In this document: positions 46,567 to 55,721 of the stretch, one piece after another
Layout of the letters: each line of letters starts with the position of its first letter
Position numbering within the stretch: position 1 is the first letter of the stretch
From: Corynebacterium minutissimum
GTDB taxonomy: Bacteria > Actinomycetota > Actinomycetes > Mycobacteriales > Mycobacteriaceae
NCBI RefSeq assembly: GCF_000988205.1
Contig: NZ_LAYQ01000020.1
Coordinates: 1 to 64,000, forward strand
DNA: 64,000 nt
Reading direction: 5' to 3'
Translations under genes and position numbers: made by a program
Notes under the pieces: generated by a model
Database searches by the model: none
What the model saw: the letters and a program-made list of their open reading frames with translations, nothing else
Told to the model about the DNA's origin: nothing

Positions 46567-48997
46567 CTATTCTACGGGCTGCGCTGCCTTATCCTCTGCT
46601 TCACGGGATGCTGCTGCGTGTTTGCGCTCCCATTCTTCCTCGAGTGCGGTGCCCTCGATGTCCAGCTGCGGGATCAGCTTGTCCAGCCACTTCGGCATCC
46701 ACCACGTGGTATGCCCCATGAGGAACATGGTGGCGGGGACAAGCGACATGCGGACTAAGAAGGCGTCGAAAAGCACGCCCGCTGCCAGCGCGAAGCCAAA
46801 GATTTGGATGAAGGGAAGGGGCTGGCTGATAAAGGCCACGAAGACGGAAATCATGATGATGGCCGCGGCGGTGACCACGCGGGCACCGGCGGTAAAGCCG
46901 GCGATGGTGGCCTCGTCGTTGGCGTTGTACTTGCTGTACTTCCCGCCGCTGCCTGCGGGTAACGGGAGAAGTGCTCGCGCATGCGGGTGACCAGGAAGAC
47001 CTGATAGTCCATGGCCAGGCCGAAGGTCACGCCGATGAGGAAGATGGGCATGAAGGAAATCAGCGGGCCGGGCGCGGGTACTAGGCCGGTGAGGCCGTCC
47101 TGCCACACCAGCACGGTCAGGCCGAAGGCGCCGCCGACGGAGAGCAGGAAGCCCAAGCCGGCCACCAGCGGAACCAAAATGGAGCGGAACACCGCCAACA
47201 GCAGGAAGATGGCCAGGCCTACCACGATGGCAAGGTACGGCCCCATGGCTTCTTCGAGGCGCTCGGTGATGTCGAGCTGCACCGCGGTCAGGCCGGTCAT
47301 TCCGATCTCGGCGCCGGTGGCATCCTCCAGCTCCGCGCCGGCGGTGCGCAAGGCGGAGGCGGTGCCAACCGTGGCCTCATCCGTCGGCGCTGTGGTGGGG
47401 CTGACCATAATCTGCGCAGCCTTCATGTCTTTGCTCACGCCCACCAGCTGGGCGTGCTTAACGCCGCCGACCTGGTTCAGGCGCTGCACGGAGTAGATGA
47501 AGGAGGAAAGAGCGGCCTTCTTCTGCTCATCTTCTTCGCCTTCTTGGCCCTGGATATAGGGCTGCAATGCCGCGGATTCCGGGTTGGCGTTGGCGCCATC
47601 CACGATCACCAGGAAGGGGCCGTTGATGCCGGGACCGAAGCCCTCGGAAAGCAGGTCCGCCGCCTTGCGCTGGGTGGTATCCGGGTTGGAGGTGGTATCC
47701 GCCGGCAGGGCCAGCTCCATGTGCAGGACCGGGGCGGTCAAAGCTCCCAGGCCGAGCACCACCAGCGCCATGACGATGCCTGGGACACGCTGGACCGTGC
47801 GCACCCAACGGTTGCCCATCGTTGGCTTCGTGCGGCGAGGGCGGCGCTTCGTGGGGTTGCCGGCTACGCCAGGGATGCGCCCGGCGAAGGCCTTATCACC
47901 GAGCAGTCCCAGCATCGCGGGCACCAAGGTCAGCGCCACGAGCACGGCCATGAAGACCGTGCCCGCAGCGGCCAGGCCCATGGCGGTGAGGAAGCTAATG
48001 CGCGCCACGAGCAGCGCGAAGAGCGCGATGAAGACCGTCGCGCCGGCAAAGACCACCGAGGAACCCGCCGTGCCAACGGCCATGCCGGCGGCATCCGGCC
48101 CATCCATGCGGGAGCGCTCCTGCCGGTAGCGCGACATGATGAACAGCGCATAGTCGATGCCCACGGCCAGGCCAATCATGACGGCCAGCACCGGGGTGAG
48201 GTTGTTGAGCTCCATCCAGTGGGTCGCGATCATGACGCCCATCGCACCCAGGCCCACGCCCACGACCGCGGAGATAAGCGGCATGCCTGCGGAGGCCAGC
48301 GAACCAAAAGTAATAATGAGGACGATAAACGCCACGGCTAGGCCGATGACCTCAGAAATCGAATTGATCTGGATCTCATCACCGAAGCCCGCGCCGCCGG
48401 CCTCTACTTCCAGCCCCGCCGCGCGGCCGATATCCATGGCCTCATGGACCACGTCTTTATCCGCGGGGTCCACCGAATAGGGGCTTTCCGCATCGAAGTC
48501 GAAGGTGGTGTAAGCGATGGTCTCATCAGCATTGACCATGGCCAGGTTATCGGCATCCGCCCGCGCGGTCTCCTCCGGCAAACCCATGGAGGTGAACTGC
48601 TCAATGACCTGCTGCTGAAGTGCTGGCGATACCTCAAGCGGGTTGCCCCAACGCTGCTGGCTGCCTCCGGGATATCAAGGCCTTCAGCAATGTGGTGCAC
48701 CACGTCCTCGACCGCTTCTTTATTATGCGGATCGCTGAGCTTCTGCCCTTCCGGGGCCTTGAAGACGAGGTTAACCGACGGCGCATTTGCCGGATTACCA
48801 TTTTCCGGGAAGAGCTCCACCGCGCGGCGGGTGGCATCAATAGCGGGCGTGCCGCTGATGGAGTACTCCGTGGTCATCGGCTTCATCAAGCTCAAGGTTG
48901 CTCCACCCGCGGCCGCCACGATGAAGATCCAGGCGATGATGACCTTCCATCGGTTGATGTAAGACCAGCGGCCTAGGTGGTAGAGCAGCTTTGCCAC
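46567..48997 (-). CDS. MmpL/RND-type lipid transporter, frame broken twice
   Basis: Start MAKLLYHLGRWSYINRWKV (ATG 48997) with TM1. The frame breaks at about 48660-48675 (GLDIPE..; next frame ..QQRWGNPLEVSPALQQQVIE) and again at about 46950-46975 (MREHFSR..; next frame GGKYSKYNANDEATIAGF). Two added bases restore about 810 residues with the two blocks of six TM helices typical of MMPL proteins and two extracellular domains. The final helices contain AAGVLFDAFLVRMSLVPATMF. Likely role: export of mycolate or glycolipid precursors in the corynebacterial envelope. Six bases separate its stop from tgt. Confidence 0.9.
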
Positions 48998-49151
48998 GGA
49001 AATTCCCCTTCACATGCGCGATTATTGCTCGCGGAAGCTTTGGTGGTGGACACGAATGTGCACCAGTTTAACCAGTTGGACTGTGAAGCCCTAACGACAT
49101 CACGCGCCCCAGCAAAGCACCACCACGTGGCCGAGAGTTAAGCAATCTCCG

Positions 49152-50402
49152 CTACGCCTGAGCCATATCTGCAGTACGCGGCGAACGCGCCACGGGCAAG
49201 GACGACGCAACAGCTGCAACTACCAACGCAGCTGCCAAGGCAACCGCCGCAACACCAGGATGAGAAGAAAGTGCCGCGAAAAGAATCATTCCAAGTGGGG
49301 TACCGGCGGTAAAGACCAGCTGATCCTTCGTAGCGAACTGATGCACCAGACCATCATCCCCCAAAGACTGCCCGAGAGAATCCCACGCAATGCCTGCCGC
49401 AGTCATCAACAAGGACGCAGCAGCAGCAACTGCGGCGATGAGCACGAAGACAGAGGAGAATGCCAAAGCCAGGATCTGCCCGGCCAGAAGAATCAGCATC
49501 AGGATTTGCAAGGTGCTAAAGCGCACCCGATCTAATGCCTTCAGAATTGTTGCGGCTGAGCCAAGCAGCGAACCGACCGCAAGCGCAGTTGCCATAAACC
49601 CCCACGACTTTTCGTCGAAAGTATTCATAATCCATGTAGGGCCAGCACTTCCCAGGAAGCCGTTGACCACTGCCGCGACCAGCCAGGTGCCGAGCCCTAC
49701 CCGCACCCAGCTCGGGAGCGTTGGGGACGCAAGAGGCTCGTTCGAAGTCGTTGAACCTGCGCTGTCCGGTTCTGGTTCAGCCGCTGCGCTATTAGAGCTT
49801 TCTCCTGCTGGTTCGCTACGTACTGAGAGAAACGGAAGAACAAAGAGCATGGCCACGAGGAAAGTGGCGCCGTCGATGAGTAATACCGTGTTAAATCCCA
49901 AGGTGAGCACTGCGGCAGTACCGATGAGGGGGCCGGCGATAAACAGCACATCACCGAGCATCGACAGGGTTCCATTGACGCGAGTGCGCTGCTCATCGGA
50001 AAACAGCTGCGACAAGAGGCTAAACCTTGCTGGCCCAAAGAATGACGAGGCACAACCGTACACGCAGCTTGAGAGCGCGAACGCAGCAATGGAATCGCCG
50101 CGAGCAACCACCCACGCTACAAGTCCCCACTGTGCCAGCATCCGAACGACATCACTACCCAGCATCCAGGTCACTGGCCGGTGAGGTGGCGGCAGCTTTC
50201 GGACCACTAAAGAACTAAGGAAACGGCCCGCCCACAGCGCGATAAGCACCACCGTCAAGCCGCGCCCCGACGGATCTACTCGGTGTGCCTGAAGCGCAAA
50301 AGCAATCGGGATGAGGCCGTCACCTAACCCGGAAACGACAGCGGCTGCGAAGACGAGCGAGAACGTAGATTTAAAAGAAAGACTATTCATCGACCTCAAC
50401 AT
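49152..50402 (-). CDS. MFS transporter
   Basis: 416 residues with about twelve spans and a central Glu/Pro/Ser loop (residues 205-240). Features: WAGRFLSSLVVRKLPPPHRP and GCASSFFGPARFSLLSQLFS (an MFS motif-like Q/R-F-G-PxR segment), typical of the EntS/DHA3 group of exporters. Substrate unknown. ATG at 50402 follows an AT-rich stretch without a ribosome site, while ATG at 50390 has AGGTCG before it; either is possible. The 45 bases upstream are very AT-rich and hold a likely promoter. Confidence 0.85.
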   Translation of the reverse strand: MLRSMNSLSFKSTFSLVFAAAVVSGLGDGLIPIAFALQAHRVDPSGRGLTVVLIALWAGRFLSSLVVRKLPPPHRPVTWMLGSDVVRMLAQWGLVAWVVARGDSIAAFALSSCVYGCASSFFGPARFSLLSQLFSDEQRTRVNGTLSMLGDVLFIAGPLIGTAAVLTLGFNTVLLIDGATFLVAMLFVLPFLSVRSEPAGESSNSAAAEPEPDSAGSTTSNEPLASPTLPSWVRVGLGTWLVAAVVNGFLGSAGPTWIMNTFDEKSWGFMATALAVGSLLGSAATILKALDRVRFSTLQILMLILLAGQILALAFSSVFVLIAAVAAAASLLMTAAGIAWDSLGQSLGDDGLVHQFATKDQLVFTAGTPLGMILFAALSSHPGVAAVALAAALVVAAVASSLPVARSPRTADMAQA

Positions 50403-50503
50403 TTTATAGTGTTACACATCATAGTATTTAACTATAGAGAGCCAGAATACATCCCCCCTGTCCAGTCAAAGTTTTAACCACTGAAGTGCTCTAGGAGACC
50501 CCC

Positions 50504-50671
50504 ATGTCTACGTTCGTCATCGTTGCCATCGCGGCCATCCTTCTCATTGCCATCCCAGCAGGCATGATGAACCGACGGATTCACAAACGCACTGAAGACC
50601 ACGACCCCGAGGCGCGCCAGGCCGCGCTGGATTTCCAAAGAGATGTTGATAGAGGCCGGGCCAGCTTCTAA
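50504..50671 (+). CDS. small one-span membrane protein
   Basis: 55 residues: MSTFVIVAIAAILLIAIPAG, one membrane helix, then a charged tail ending DVDRGRASF. GGAGACCCCCATG is a fair ribosome site. The last codons (GRASF-stop) lie inside a 76-base repeat whose second copy at 51366 ends with GRAGF-stop, showing that the gene end was duplicated by the insertion there. Confidence 0.7.
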   Translation: MSTFVIVAIAAILLIAIPAGMMNRRIHKRTEDHDPEARQAALDFQRDVDRGRASF

Positions 50672-50733
50672 AACACAAAAAGACCGGCACCCCAGAGCTA
50701 ATAGCTGGAGTGCCGGATGTGGCGGTGGCGGCG
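50658..50733. repeat. left copy of 76-bp direct repeat (att-like)
   Basis: Matches 51366-51441 with about 8 mismatches. It covers the end of the 55-residue gene, a hairpin terminator and the last 14 bases of tRNA-Ser(CGA) (complement CGCCGCCACCGCCA), then diverges. Duplication of a tRNA 3' end is the usual mark of site-specific integration. Confidence 0.8.
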
Positions 50734-50897
50734 TAGTCCACGCTCACGACATCCTTGAGCACCGTTCCTGCGCACGCCGAAGGGAGGAGTGCCTAGGATT
50801 GCCTCAAAAAATAGCGTCCAACAGCCAATTCTGCGGACGCATCAAAGCAGATGGACAATGGTCACCGTACGTTTACGTGAACACTGTCCCCTAAGGA

Positions 50898-50993
50898 ATG
50901 ACTGTGCAAATCTTTCTGATCCTGCTGGTAGCTTTCATAGCTGCACGGCTTCACTTCTTGGTCAAAGAAGTAGAAAAACAAATGAACTTCTAG
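50898..50993 (+). CDS. 31-residue single-span membrane peptide (tentative)
   Basis: MTVQIFLILLVAFIAARLHF then a charged end. AAGGAATG places a weak ribosome site just before the ATG. It lies within the inserted segment between the 76-bp repeats. Its composition is that of small membrane peptides; its expression is unproven. Confidence 0.4.
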   Translation: MTVQIFLILLVAFIAARLHFLVKEVEKQMNF

Positions 50994-51078
50994 CCCTTCA
51001 GATTGAAGAAACCCGCCAAGGCGATACCTAAAGCATCGCCTACTGAATGCCTCACTTTTTCAGGGGTTAGGGGTCTAA

Positions 51079-51321
51079 ATGTGTGACAAAAAGAAGGTAC
51101 AGGAGCAAATGGGAAAAATTCTATTGGGCATCTCTATCGGTCTACTAGCGGGAGGAATCATTGCTTTTGTAGCGCTCTCCTATATTGACCTCACCGCGCC
51201 ATTCTCCTGGGTAGTTTTCTTTTTCTCGGCGACCATCGTGGGAGCTATCGTCGACATGATTCTGCGGACAAAGAAACGCGAAGAAAACACTTCTGCCCCA
51301 GACAGTGATATCCACCCTTGA
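51079..51321 (+). CDS. small two-span membrane protein in the inserted segment
   Basis: 80 residues: charged start CDKKKVQEQMGK, two spans (ILLGISIGLLAGGIIAFVAL and FSWVVFFFSATIVGAIVDMI) and a polar tail. No family recognised. It is the only sizeable gene between the repeats at 50658 and 51366. Confidence 0.6.
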   Translation: MCDKKKVQEQMGKILLGISIGLLAGGIIAFVALSYIDLTAPFSWVVFFFSATIVGAIVDMILRTKKREENTSAPDSDIHP

Positions 51322-51365
51322 TATCGCCCGCCATACAGGCCGAAGCCCAAGGCCCAAGAAGGGGC

Positions 51366-51441
51366 GGGCTGGCTTCTAAAACATAAAAAGTCCGGCACTC
51401 CAGAGCTAAGAACTGGAGTGCCGGCTGTGGCGGTGGCGGCG
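51366..51441. repeat. right copy of 76-bp direct repeat (att-like)
   Basis: Second copy of 50658-50733. This copy runs into the intact tRNA-Ser(CGA) gene, so it is the side where the tRNA was preserved. It includes a GRAGF-stop remnant of the duplicated small gene. Confidence 0.8.
51392..51424 (-). terminator. terminator of tRNA-Ser(CGA)
   Basis: Perfect 12-bp stem (51392-51403 with 51413-51424), followed on the minus strand by ACTTTTTATG, four bases downstream of the tRNA CCA. Confidence 0.85.
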
Positions 51442-51518
51442 GGATTTGAACCCGCGGTTGGGGGTTACCCAACAATCGCTTTCGAGGCGATCACCTTCGG
51501 CCGCTCGGACACGCCACC
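51428..51518 (-). tRNA. tRNA-Ser(CGA)
   Basis: Acceptor GGTGGCG pairs with CGCCACC; anticodon loop CTCGAAA gives CGA (UCG codon). Long variable arm (TTGGGTAACCCCCAA) and T-loop GGTTCAAATCC. CCA is encoded (51428-51430). Its 3' end is duplicated at 50720-50733. Confidence 0.95.
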
Positions 51519-51553
51519 GCGTTCCAGATTACGGGAGTCATCCCGAGCGACAA

Positions 51554-51589
51554 AATCGCTGCCCACGCCACACGGCGGGGGCAGCGATT
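51554..51589 (-). terminator. terminator of the CsbD-like gene
   Basis: AATCGCTGCCC (51554-51564) pairs with GGGCAGCGATT (51579-51589); the minus strand continues ATTTTG. It is 21 bases past the stop of the gene. Confidence 0.8.
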
Positions 51590-51609
51590 CAGCTATATAA
51601 GGCTAGAAA

Positions 51610-51807
51610 TTAGTCCTTGAGGTTACCGATAACCTCGTTGGCCTTATCCTTGACGCCCTCAACGGCGTCGGAAGCCTTCTGCTTAGCCTCGGAGGTGACC
51701 TGGTCGGCCTTACCCTCATTCTCCAGCTTCTCGTTATCGGTCAGGCCGCCAGCGGCTTCCTTAGCCTTGCCAACAAACTCGTCCTTCTTGTTCTCGAAAT
51801 CACCCAT
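51610..51807 (-). CDS. CsbD-family stress protein
   Basis: 65 residues from ATG 51807: MGDFENKKDEFVGKAKEAAG, GLTDNEKLENEGKADQVTSE and a Lys/Glu/Ala-rich helical end. This is the CsbD/YjbJ fold of small, abundant, general-stress proteins. AAGGAGAAAAC before the ATG is a strong ribosome site. Function not well defined. Confidence 0.92.
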   Translation of the reverse strand: MGDFENKKDEFVGKAKEAAGGLTDNEKLENEGKADQVTSEAKQKASDAVEGVKDKANEVIGNLKD

Positions 51808-51900
51808 GGTTTTCTCCTTACTCTCTACTTCTCTCACGTGGGCCACCCAGCCTACACGCGAATCGGAAGGTGGCTCCGGGGTCACTAACCAATTCAAGGG

Positions 51901-52389
51901 CTAAGCGCCGCTGCCGCGAAGACCCCCGAAGAAGCCCGTGAGCAGCTCCGCGCACTCCTCCTCCAGCACACCGCCGCGCACCTCGGGAACGTGGAGGGCG
52001 CCCGGGGCGCGCAATACCTCCACCAGCGAACCGCACGCCCCCGTCTTCGGCTCAAAGGCCCCGAAGACCACCGAAGACACCCGGGAAGCCTGAATCGCGC
52101 CCGCGCACATCGCGCAGGGCTCCAGGGTGACAACCAGCTCGCAGCCCTCCAGACGCCAACCATCGCCATGCACGCGCACCGCCTGGCGGATGGCTTCCAC
52201 CTCTGCGTGCGCGGTGGGATCATTGAGCTGCTCGCGGCGGTTAACGCCGGTGGCGAGTTCGTTGCCGGAGGCGTCGTAAAGCACGGCACCCACAGGGATA
52301 TCCCCCGCCGGCGTGGTGCGCGCAACCTCCAGGGCGCGGCGCATGCGGGCCTCTGCGCGCACCAGCCCCGCTGCTGGTTTAAGAGTCAT
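51901..52389 (-). CDS. tadA: tRNA-specific adenosine deaminase
   Basis: Converts A34 to inosine in tRNA-Arg(ACG), the gene for which lies at 57871. 162 residues from ATG 52389 (MTLKPAAGLVRAEARMRRAL). Zinc and proton-shuttle residues are present: H61-A-E63 and P91-C-x2-C95 (HAEVEAIR, EPCAMCAGAIQ). The ATG overlaps the stop of the upstream gene by 11 bases (ATGACTCTTAA), showing translational coupling with 52379-52882. The end reads GFFGGLRGSGA. Confidence 0.95.
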   Translation of the reverse strand: MTLKPAAGLVRAEARMRRALEVARTTPAGDIPVGAVLYDASGNELATGVNRREQLNDPTAHAEVEAIRQAVRVHGDGWRLEGCELVVTLEPCAMCAGAIQASRVSSVVFGAFEPKTGACGSLVEVLRAPGALHVPEVRGGVLEEECAELLTGFFGGLRGSGA

Positions 52390-52882
52390 CCGAGTCGAGG
52401 CCGTCGATGAAATCCTCCAGCTCATCGCCAAAACCCAGCTCGCCGGCGATGCGCAGGAGCATATCGGAAGGCCAGTCCTCATCGTTGTCGATGATGTAGC
52501 CCACCTGGTCCTCATCGAGGCCGAGGTCCGCGAAGATATCGAAATCGCCGTCACCGTACGGGTCGGCGTCCTCCCACTCGTCTTCGTCCAGATCCGGGAT
52601 CTCGAGATCGCGCAGGTCTAGGAAATCCGCGGCGAAGTCGTCTTCGGAGGCGTAGGTGGCGTCGGAAAGCAGCATGCGCACATCCCCCGGCACCGGGCGC
52701 ACGACGACGAAATAGTCATCCTCCACGCACAGCAGCGCGAATGCCGCCCCCTCGGAACGCAGGTTGCGCACCGCTTTGATGGAGGTGTTGACGTCGGTGA
52801 AGTCATCCTTGAAAGGGCGAATCACCCAGCCGCCTTCGGCACTGGCGACGGTGATGGCAAAGGACAGATCGTCGTGGCTCAT
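52379..52882 (-). CDS. tRNA adenosine deaminase-associated protein
   Basis: 167 residues, strongly acidic (Asp/Glu-rich from about residue 60, LDEDEWEDADPYGDGDFDIF). Actinobacteria keep this gene next to tadA, and here the two overlap by 11 bases. The N-terminus SHDDLSFAITVASAEGGWVI looks globular. A chaperone or regulatory role toward TadA is inferred from context only. Divergent from tyrA. Confidence 0.85.
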   Translation of the reverse strand: MSHDDLSFAITVASAEGGWVIRPFKDDFTDVNTSIKAVRNLRSEGAAFALLCVEDDYFVVVRPVPGDVRMLLSDATYASEDDFAADFLDLRDLEIPDLDEDEWEDADPYGDGDFDIFADLGLDEDQVGYIIDNDEDWPSDMLLRIAGELGFGDELEDFIDGLDSDDS

Positions 52883-52921
52883 ACCTCGTCAGATTAGTCG
52901 GGTTGTGCCACAATTGTCACC

Positions 52922-53950
52922 GTGAGTTCTCAAGATGTTCAACGCCCCGTCTGCATTATCGGCCTCGGTCTCATTGGAGGTTCCCTCCTGCGTGACCTAG
53001 CTGCTGCACGCCATTCCGTGTACGGCTACAACCACTCCACCTCTGGTGCGCGAACGGCCATTAAGCAGGGCTACGACGTCACCGATGATCTGCCGGCCAT
53101 CCTGCACCGAGCTGAAGCCGACAATGCACTTATTGTCATCGCGGTGCCCATGGATGCGGTTGCTTCGGTCCTCGACGCCATCCAGGCACACGCCCCGAGC
53201 TGCGGTTTGACGGACGTGGTCTCGGTCAAGACCGAGGTGCGCCAGCTCATTGTGGAGCGCAACATGGAGTCGCGCTATGTGGGCGGCCACCCCATGGCCG
53301 GCACCTCCAAGTCCGGCTGGGAGAACTCCCACACCGGGCTGTTCAACCGCGCTGCCTGGGTTATCACCTATGACTATGCCGCCGAGTGCGAGGCCCGCGG
53401 CGAGCGCATCCCCGCCGAGTGGGAGAACATTTTTGCGGACGTGGTCCGCATGACCCAGATGGTTCACGCGGAGGCGGTTCCGGTGCGCGTGGCGAACCAC
53501 GATGCCGCGGTTGCCCGCATTTCGCACTTGCCGCACGTGCTGGCGGAGACCCTCGCGGTGGTCGGCGATAATGGCGGCATTCTGGCGCAGTCCCTCGCGG
53601 CCGGCTCCTTCAAGGACGGCACCCGCGTGGCGGGCACTCGCCCGGATCTGGTTCGCCAGATGTGCGAGACCAATGCACCGGCACTGGTCCAGGCCCTCGA
53701 CGAGGCTCTTGAGTTGCTGCAGGATGCGCGCGAATCGCTGGCCTCGGATAAGCCTTCCATCGCCGCGCTTGCCGACGCTGGCTTCCGCGCCCGCACCCGC
53801 ATCGAAGCCCGATCCGGTGCTCGGAAGGAATCGGTCTCCCCGGTGAAGATCTCTTCCCGCCCAGTCTTACGCCTGCACCCGGGTGCGCCGAACTGGGTGG
53901 CGCAGCTGCGCCAGACGGAGTCTTTGGGCGGGCGCATCGAGATTTTCTAG
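52922..53950 (+). CDS. tyrA: prephenate dehydrogenase
   Basis: 342 residues, GTG start (SSQDVQRPVCIIGLGLIGGS). Rossmann loop GLGLIGGSLL, DVVSVKTEVRQ, and GGHPMAGTSKSGWENS with the catalytic His in the HPMAGT segment. C-terminal helical dimer domain. Oxidatively decarboxylates prephenate (or arogenate) in tyrosine synthesis. The 5' gap to the divergent gene is 39 bases, so promoter and leader are short. Confidence 0.93.
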   Translation: MSSQDVQRPVCIIGLGLIGGSLLRDLAAARHSVYGYNHSTSGARTAIKQGYDVTDDLPAILHRAEADNALIVIAVPMDAVASVLDAIQAHAPSCGLTDVVSVKTEVRQLIVERNMESRYVGGHPMAGTSKSGWENSHTGLFNRAAWVITYDYAAECEARGERIPAEWENIFADVVRMTQMVHAEAVPVRVANHDAAVARISHLPHVLAETLAVVGDNGGILAQSLAAGSFKDGTRVAGTRPDLVRQMCETNAPALVQALDEALELLQDARESLASDKPSIAALADAGFRARTRIEARSGARKESVSPVKISSRPVLRLHPGAPNWVAQLRQTESLGGRIEIF

Positions 53951-54402
53951 CCGGCTGGTCGGCTTCTAGGCCTGACCTTCTGCCCTAGCAGGCGGTTTCT
54001 CGACGGGTTCGCGCACATGGTTCCAGTCAAAAGGTTTGTTTGCCCCCAAACGAACCTTCTACCTGGTTAAAGATGGTTTACTTGCCTCCAAGGGAACCTT
54101 TTGACTAATGACTTCTGAGTGGAACCTTTTGCGTGCTGCTGGGCATGGGGCAGTTTCCAAAAGGCGTCTTGCAAATGGCATTTTGCAGATGGCATCTGTC
54201 AAAAGGCGTTTTCTCGCCTGAAAACGCCTTTTGGGGCGTGCAGATGGCGTTTTCAGCCCCAAAGATGCCTTTTAGTGGATGTCTTTTGTGGGGCGCCATT
54301 TGGCGACGGTTTGTGGGGTGCCATCTAGCGACCGACCGTCGAGGAGCGTGCGTGGTGGCGGGCGGGCGGCGTAGTGCGGTGGCGTGGGGCGGTGCGGGAC
54401 GC
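53951..54402. repeat. repeat-rich hairpin tract
   Basis: About 450 bases with no credible gene. It is built from variants of AAAAGG, GGAACC, GATGGC and GTTTTC. GTCAAAAGGTT (54028-54038) is mirrored by AACCTTTTGAC (54091-54101). A perfect 14-bp hairpin (54200-54213 with 54220-54233) follows, then several GATGGC/GCCATC-like repeats to 54330. Frames of 67 to 120 residues are open on both strands, but only because of the repeat word composition. Confidence 0.6.
54200..54233. repeat. perfect 14-bp inverted repeat
   Basis: CAAAAGGCGTTTTC and GAAAACGCCTTTTG around a 6-base loop TCGCCT. It is the strongest structure in the tract at 53951-54402. Confidence 0.8.
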
Positions 54403-54591
54403 TTAGTCGCGGAAGGTGTCGTCGCGACGTTTGCGGGCTTGGGACTCATCGCGCGTGATGCCGAGCAGCGGGTAGCCCGCGAGGCCCGCCGCTAGGCCCA
54501 CCGGCAACATCCAGAGCATGCCGGAGGCCAGCCACAGCACCACACCAAGGATGGCACCGGCAATCAGACACGGAACGAGTTTCTCCTTCAT
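54403..54591 (-). CDS. small membrane protein
   Basis: 62 residues, MKEKLVPCLIAGAILGVVLW, two hydrophobic segments and a charged end DESQARKRRDDTFRD. ATG at 54591. It lies 11 bases after the trypsin-like gene stop on the same strand, so it is probably the last gene of that operon. No family recognised. Confidence 0.7.
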   Translation of the reverse strand: MKEKLVPCLIAGAILGVVLWLASGMLWMLPVGLAAGLAGYPLLGITRDESQARKRRDDTFRD

Positions 54592-54602
54592 GAAGAAACA
54601 GC

Positions 54603-55721
54603 CTAGTTGCTACCCCGCTCAGCGCCAGACTTGCGGCGAAGCAAACGTGAAGCGATGGCTAGCACGATCAGGCCCACCACCCCAGTCACGCCAGCGGACA
54701 GAGCTACGGGCGCACTGACCTGCATCGTTGCCGGCGGCGCCGGGGAGTTATCGGCGTTGAGAACTCCGTCGGTATCACGGCCGCTGGTGACGTCCTCGAT
54801 CCAGTCGCGAACTTCGACCACGGACGTAATCGCCGCTGTTGGGGAAGGCAGATCCGGATCCGCGTTCGACGTACCAGCCGTGGCCACGCCCACAAGGCGA
54901 CCGCCTACGAAGAACGGCCCGCCCGAGTCGCCGCCCTGCATGCCTTCGCCGTTGAGGGACTTCACGTCCATGATGGCAGCGGCAATCATCGGCCCCACTC
55001 CCCCAAGCTCACCGGCGGGAATGCTTTCCGCGCCGTCAGGTCCAACGGCAATCTCTGGCATGTCGCCGCCCTTCATCACCTGGGGCGCATCGGACGAACC
55101 AGGGGCGGGAGCGACCATTCCACCGGGGGCAGGCACTGCCATGTCACCAGGAGCCATAGCCCCGGAATCTCCTGGCACCACCGGCGTCATCTTCTCGCCG
55201 GATTCATCTGGGCTGGCCGGTGGGGTGCCGCCGGATAGCAATTCGCCTACTTCCATCTCTGCCATCGGCAGCTGGCCTTTGCGGGCCATGCGGGAGCTAC
55301 TACTCCAGCCATAGAAGTGCCCTTTCTCGCCGGCGGTGGGGACAGCGTCCGCGAGCTTGGCGGGCTTAACGCCCTTGACGGGCTCGGTCAGGTGCATGAG
55401 GCCGGCGTCGATAGTCGGCGAAACAGCCCAGGAGTCCACGTCATACACGCGGGTGTCCTTGCCCTGGCCAAAGCGTGCCTGGGAGCCCTCGTTGTTGACG
55501 GACTCCAAGCAGTGGCGGGCGGTCAGCACCCACTGCTCAGCCACCAGCGTGCCGGTGCAATCGCCGAAGTTTCCGATCTTGCCCATACGCAGCGCAGCCA
55601 CGGCAGCGCTTTCCTCCGATTGCGGTGCGGGCTGGGCGAATTCCAAGGCCATAGCCGGCGCAGCACCTAGCCCCACGACCAGAGTGCTGGCCACAACAGC
55701 AGTTATCTTTCGTGCCACCAT
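54603..55721 (-). CDS. trypsin-like serine protease, membrane-anchored
   Basis: 372 residues. Signal peptide MVARKITAVVASTLVVGLGA. The catalytic triad is visible: H70 in LTARHCLE, D105 in TIDAGLMHL, and Ser in GMQGGDSGGPFF (about residue 290). A Met/Pro/Gly/Ala-rich insert (SGAMAPGDMAVPAPGGMVAP) interrupts the fold. One TM helix near the end (VTGVVGLIVLAIASRLL) anchors it. ATG at 55721 shares one base with the stop of the next gene (TAATG). Substrate unknown. Confidence 0.92.
   Translation of the reverse strand: MVARKITAVVASTLVVGLGAAPAMALEFAQPAPQSEESAAVAALRMGKIGNFGDCTGTLVAEQWVLTARHCLESVNNEGSQARFGQGKDTRVYDVDSWAVSPTIDAGLMHLTEPVKGVKPAKLADAVPTAGEKGHFYGWSSSSRMARKGQLPMAEMEVGELLSGGTPPASPDESGEKMTPVVPGDSGAMAPGDMAVPAPGGMVAPAPGSSDAPQVMKGGDMPEIAVGPDGAESIPAGELGGVGPMIAAAIMDVKSLNGEGMQGGDSGGPFFVGGRLVGVATAGTSNADPDLPSPTAAITSVVEVRDWIEDVTSGRDTDGVLNADNSPAPPATMQVSAPVALSAGVTGVVGLIVLAIASRLLRRKSGAERGSN

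Noticed and set aside
50544..50762. 72-residue minus-strand ORF
   Set aside because: It is antisense to the 55-residue membrane protein gene and the repeat, with poor composition.
54059..54495. Open frames of 67 to 120 residues on both strands
   Set aside because: They run over the repeat tract, mirror each other and show repeat composition (KGVFSPENAF-like units), not protein-like conservation.
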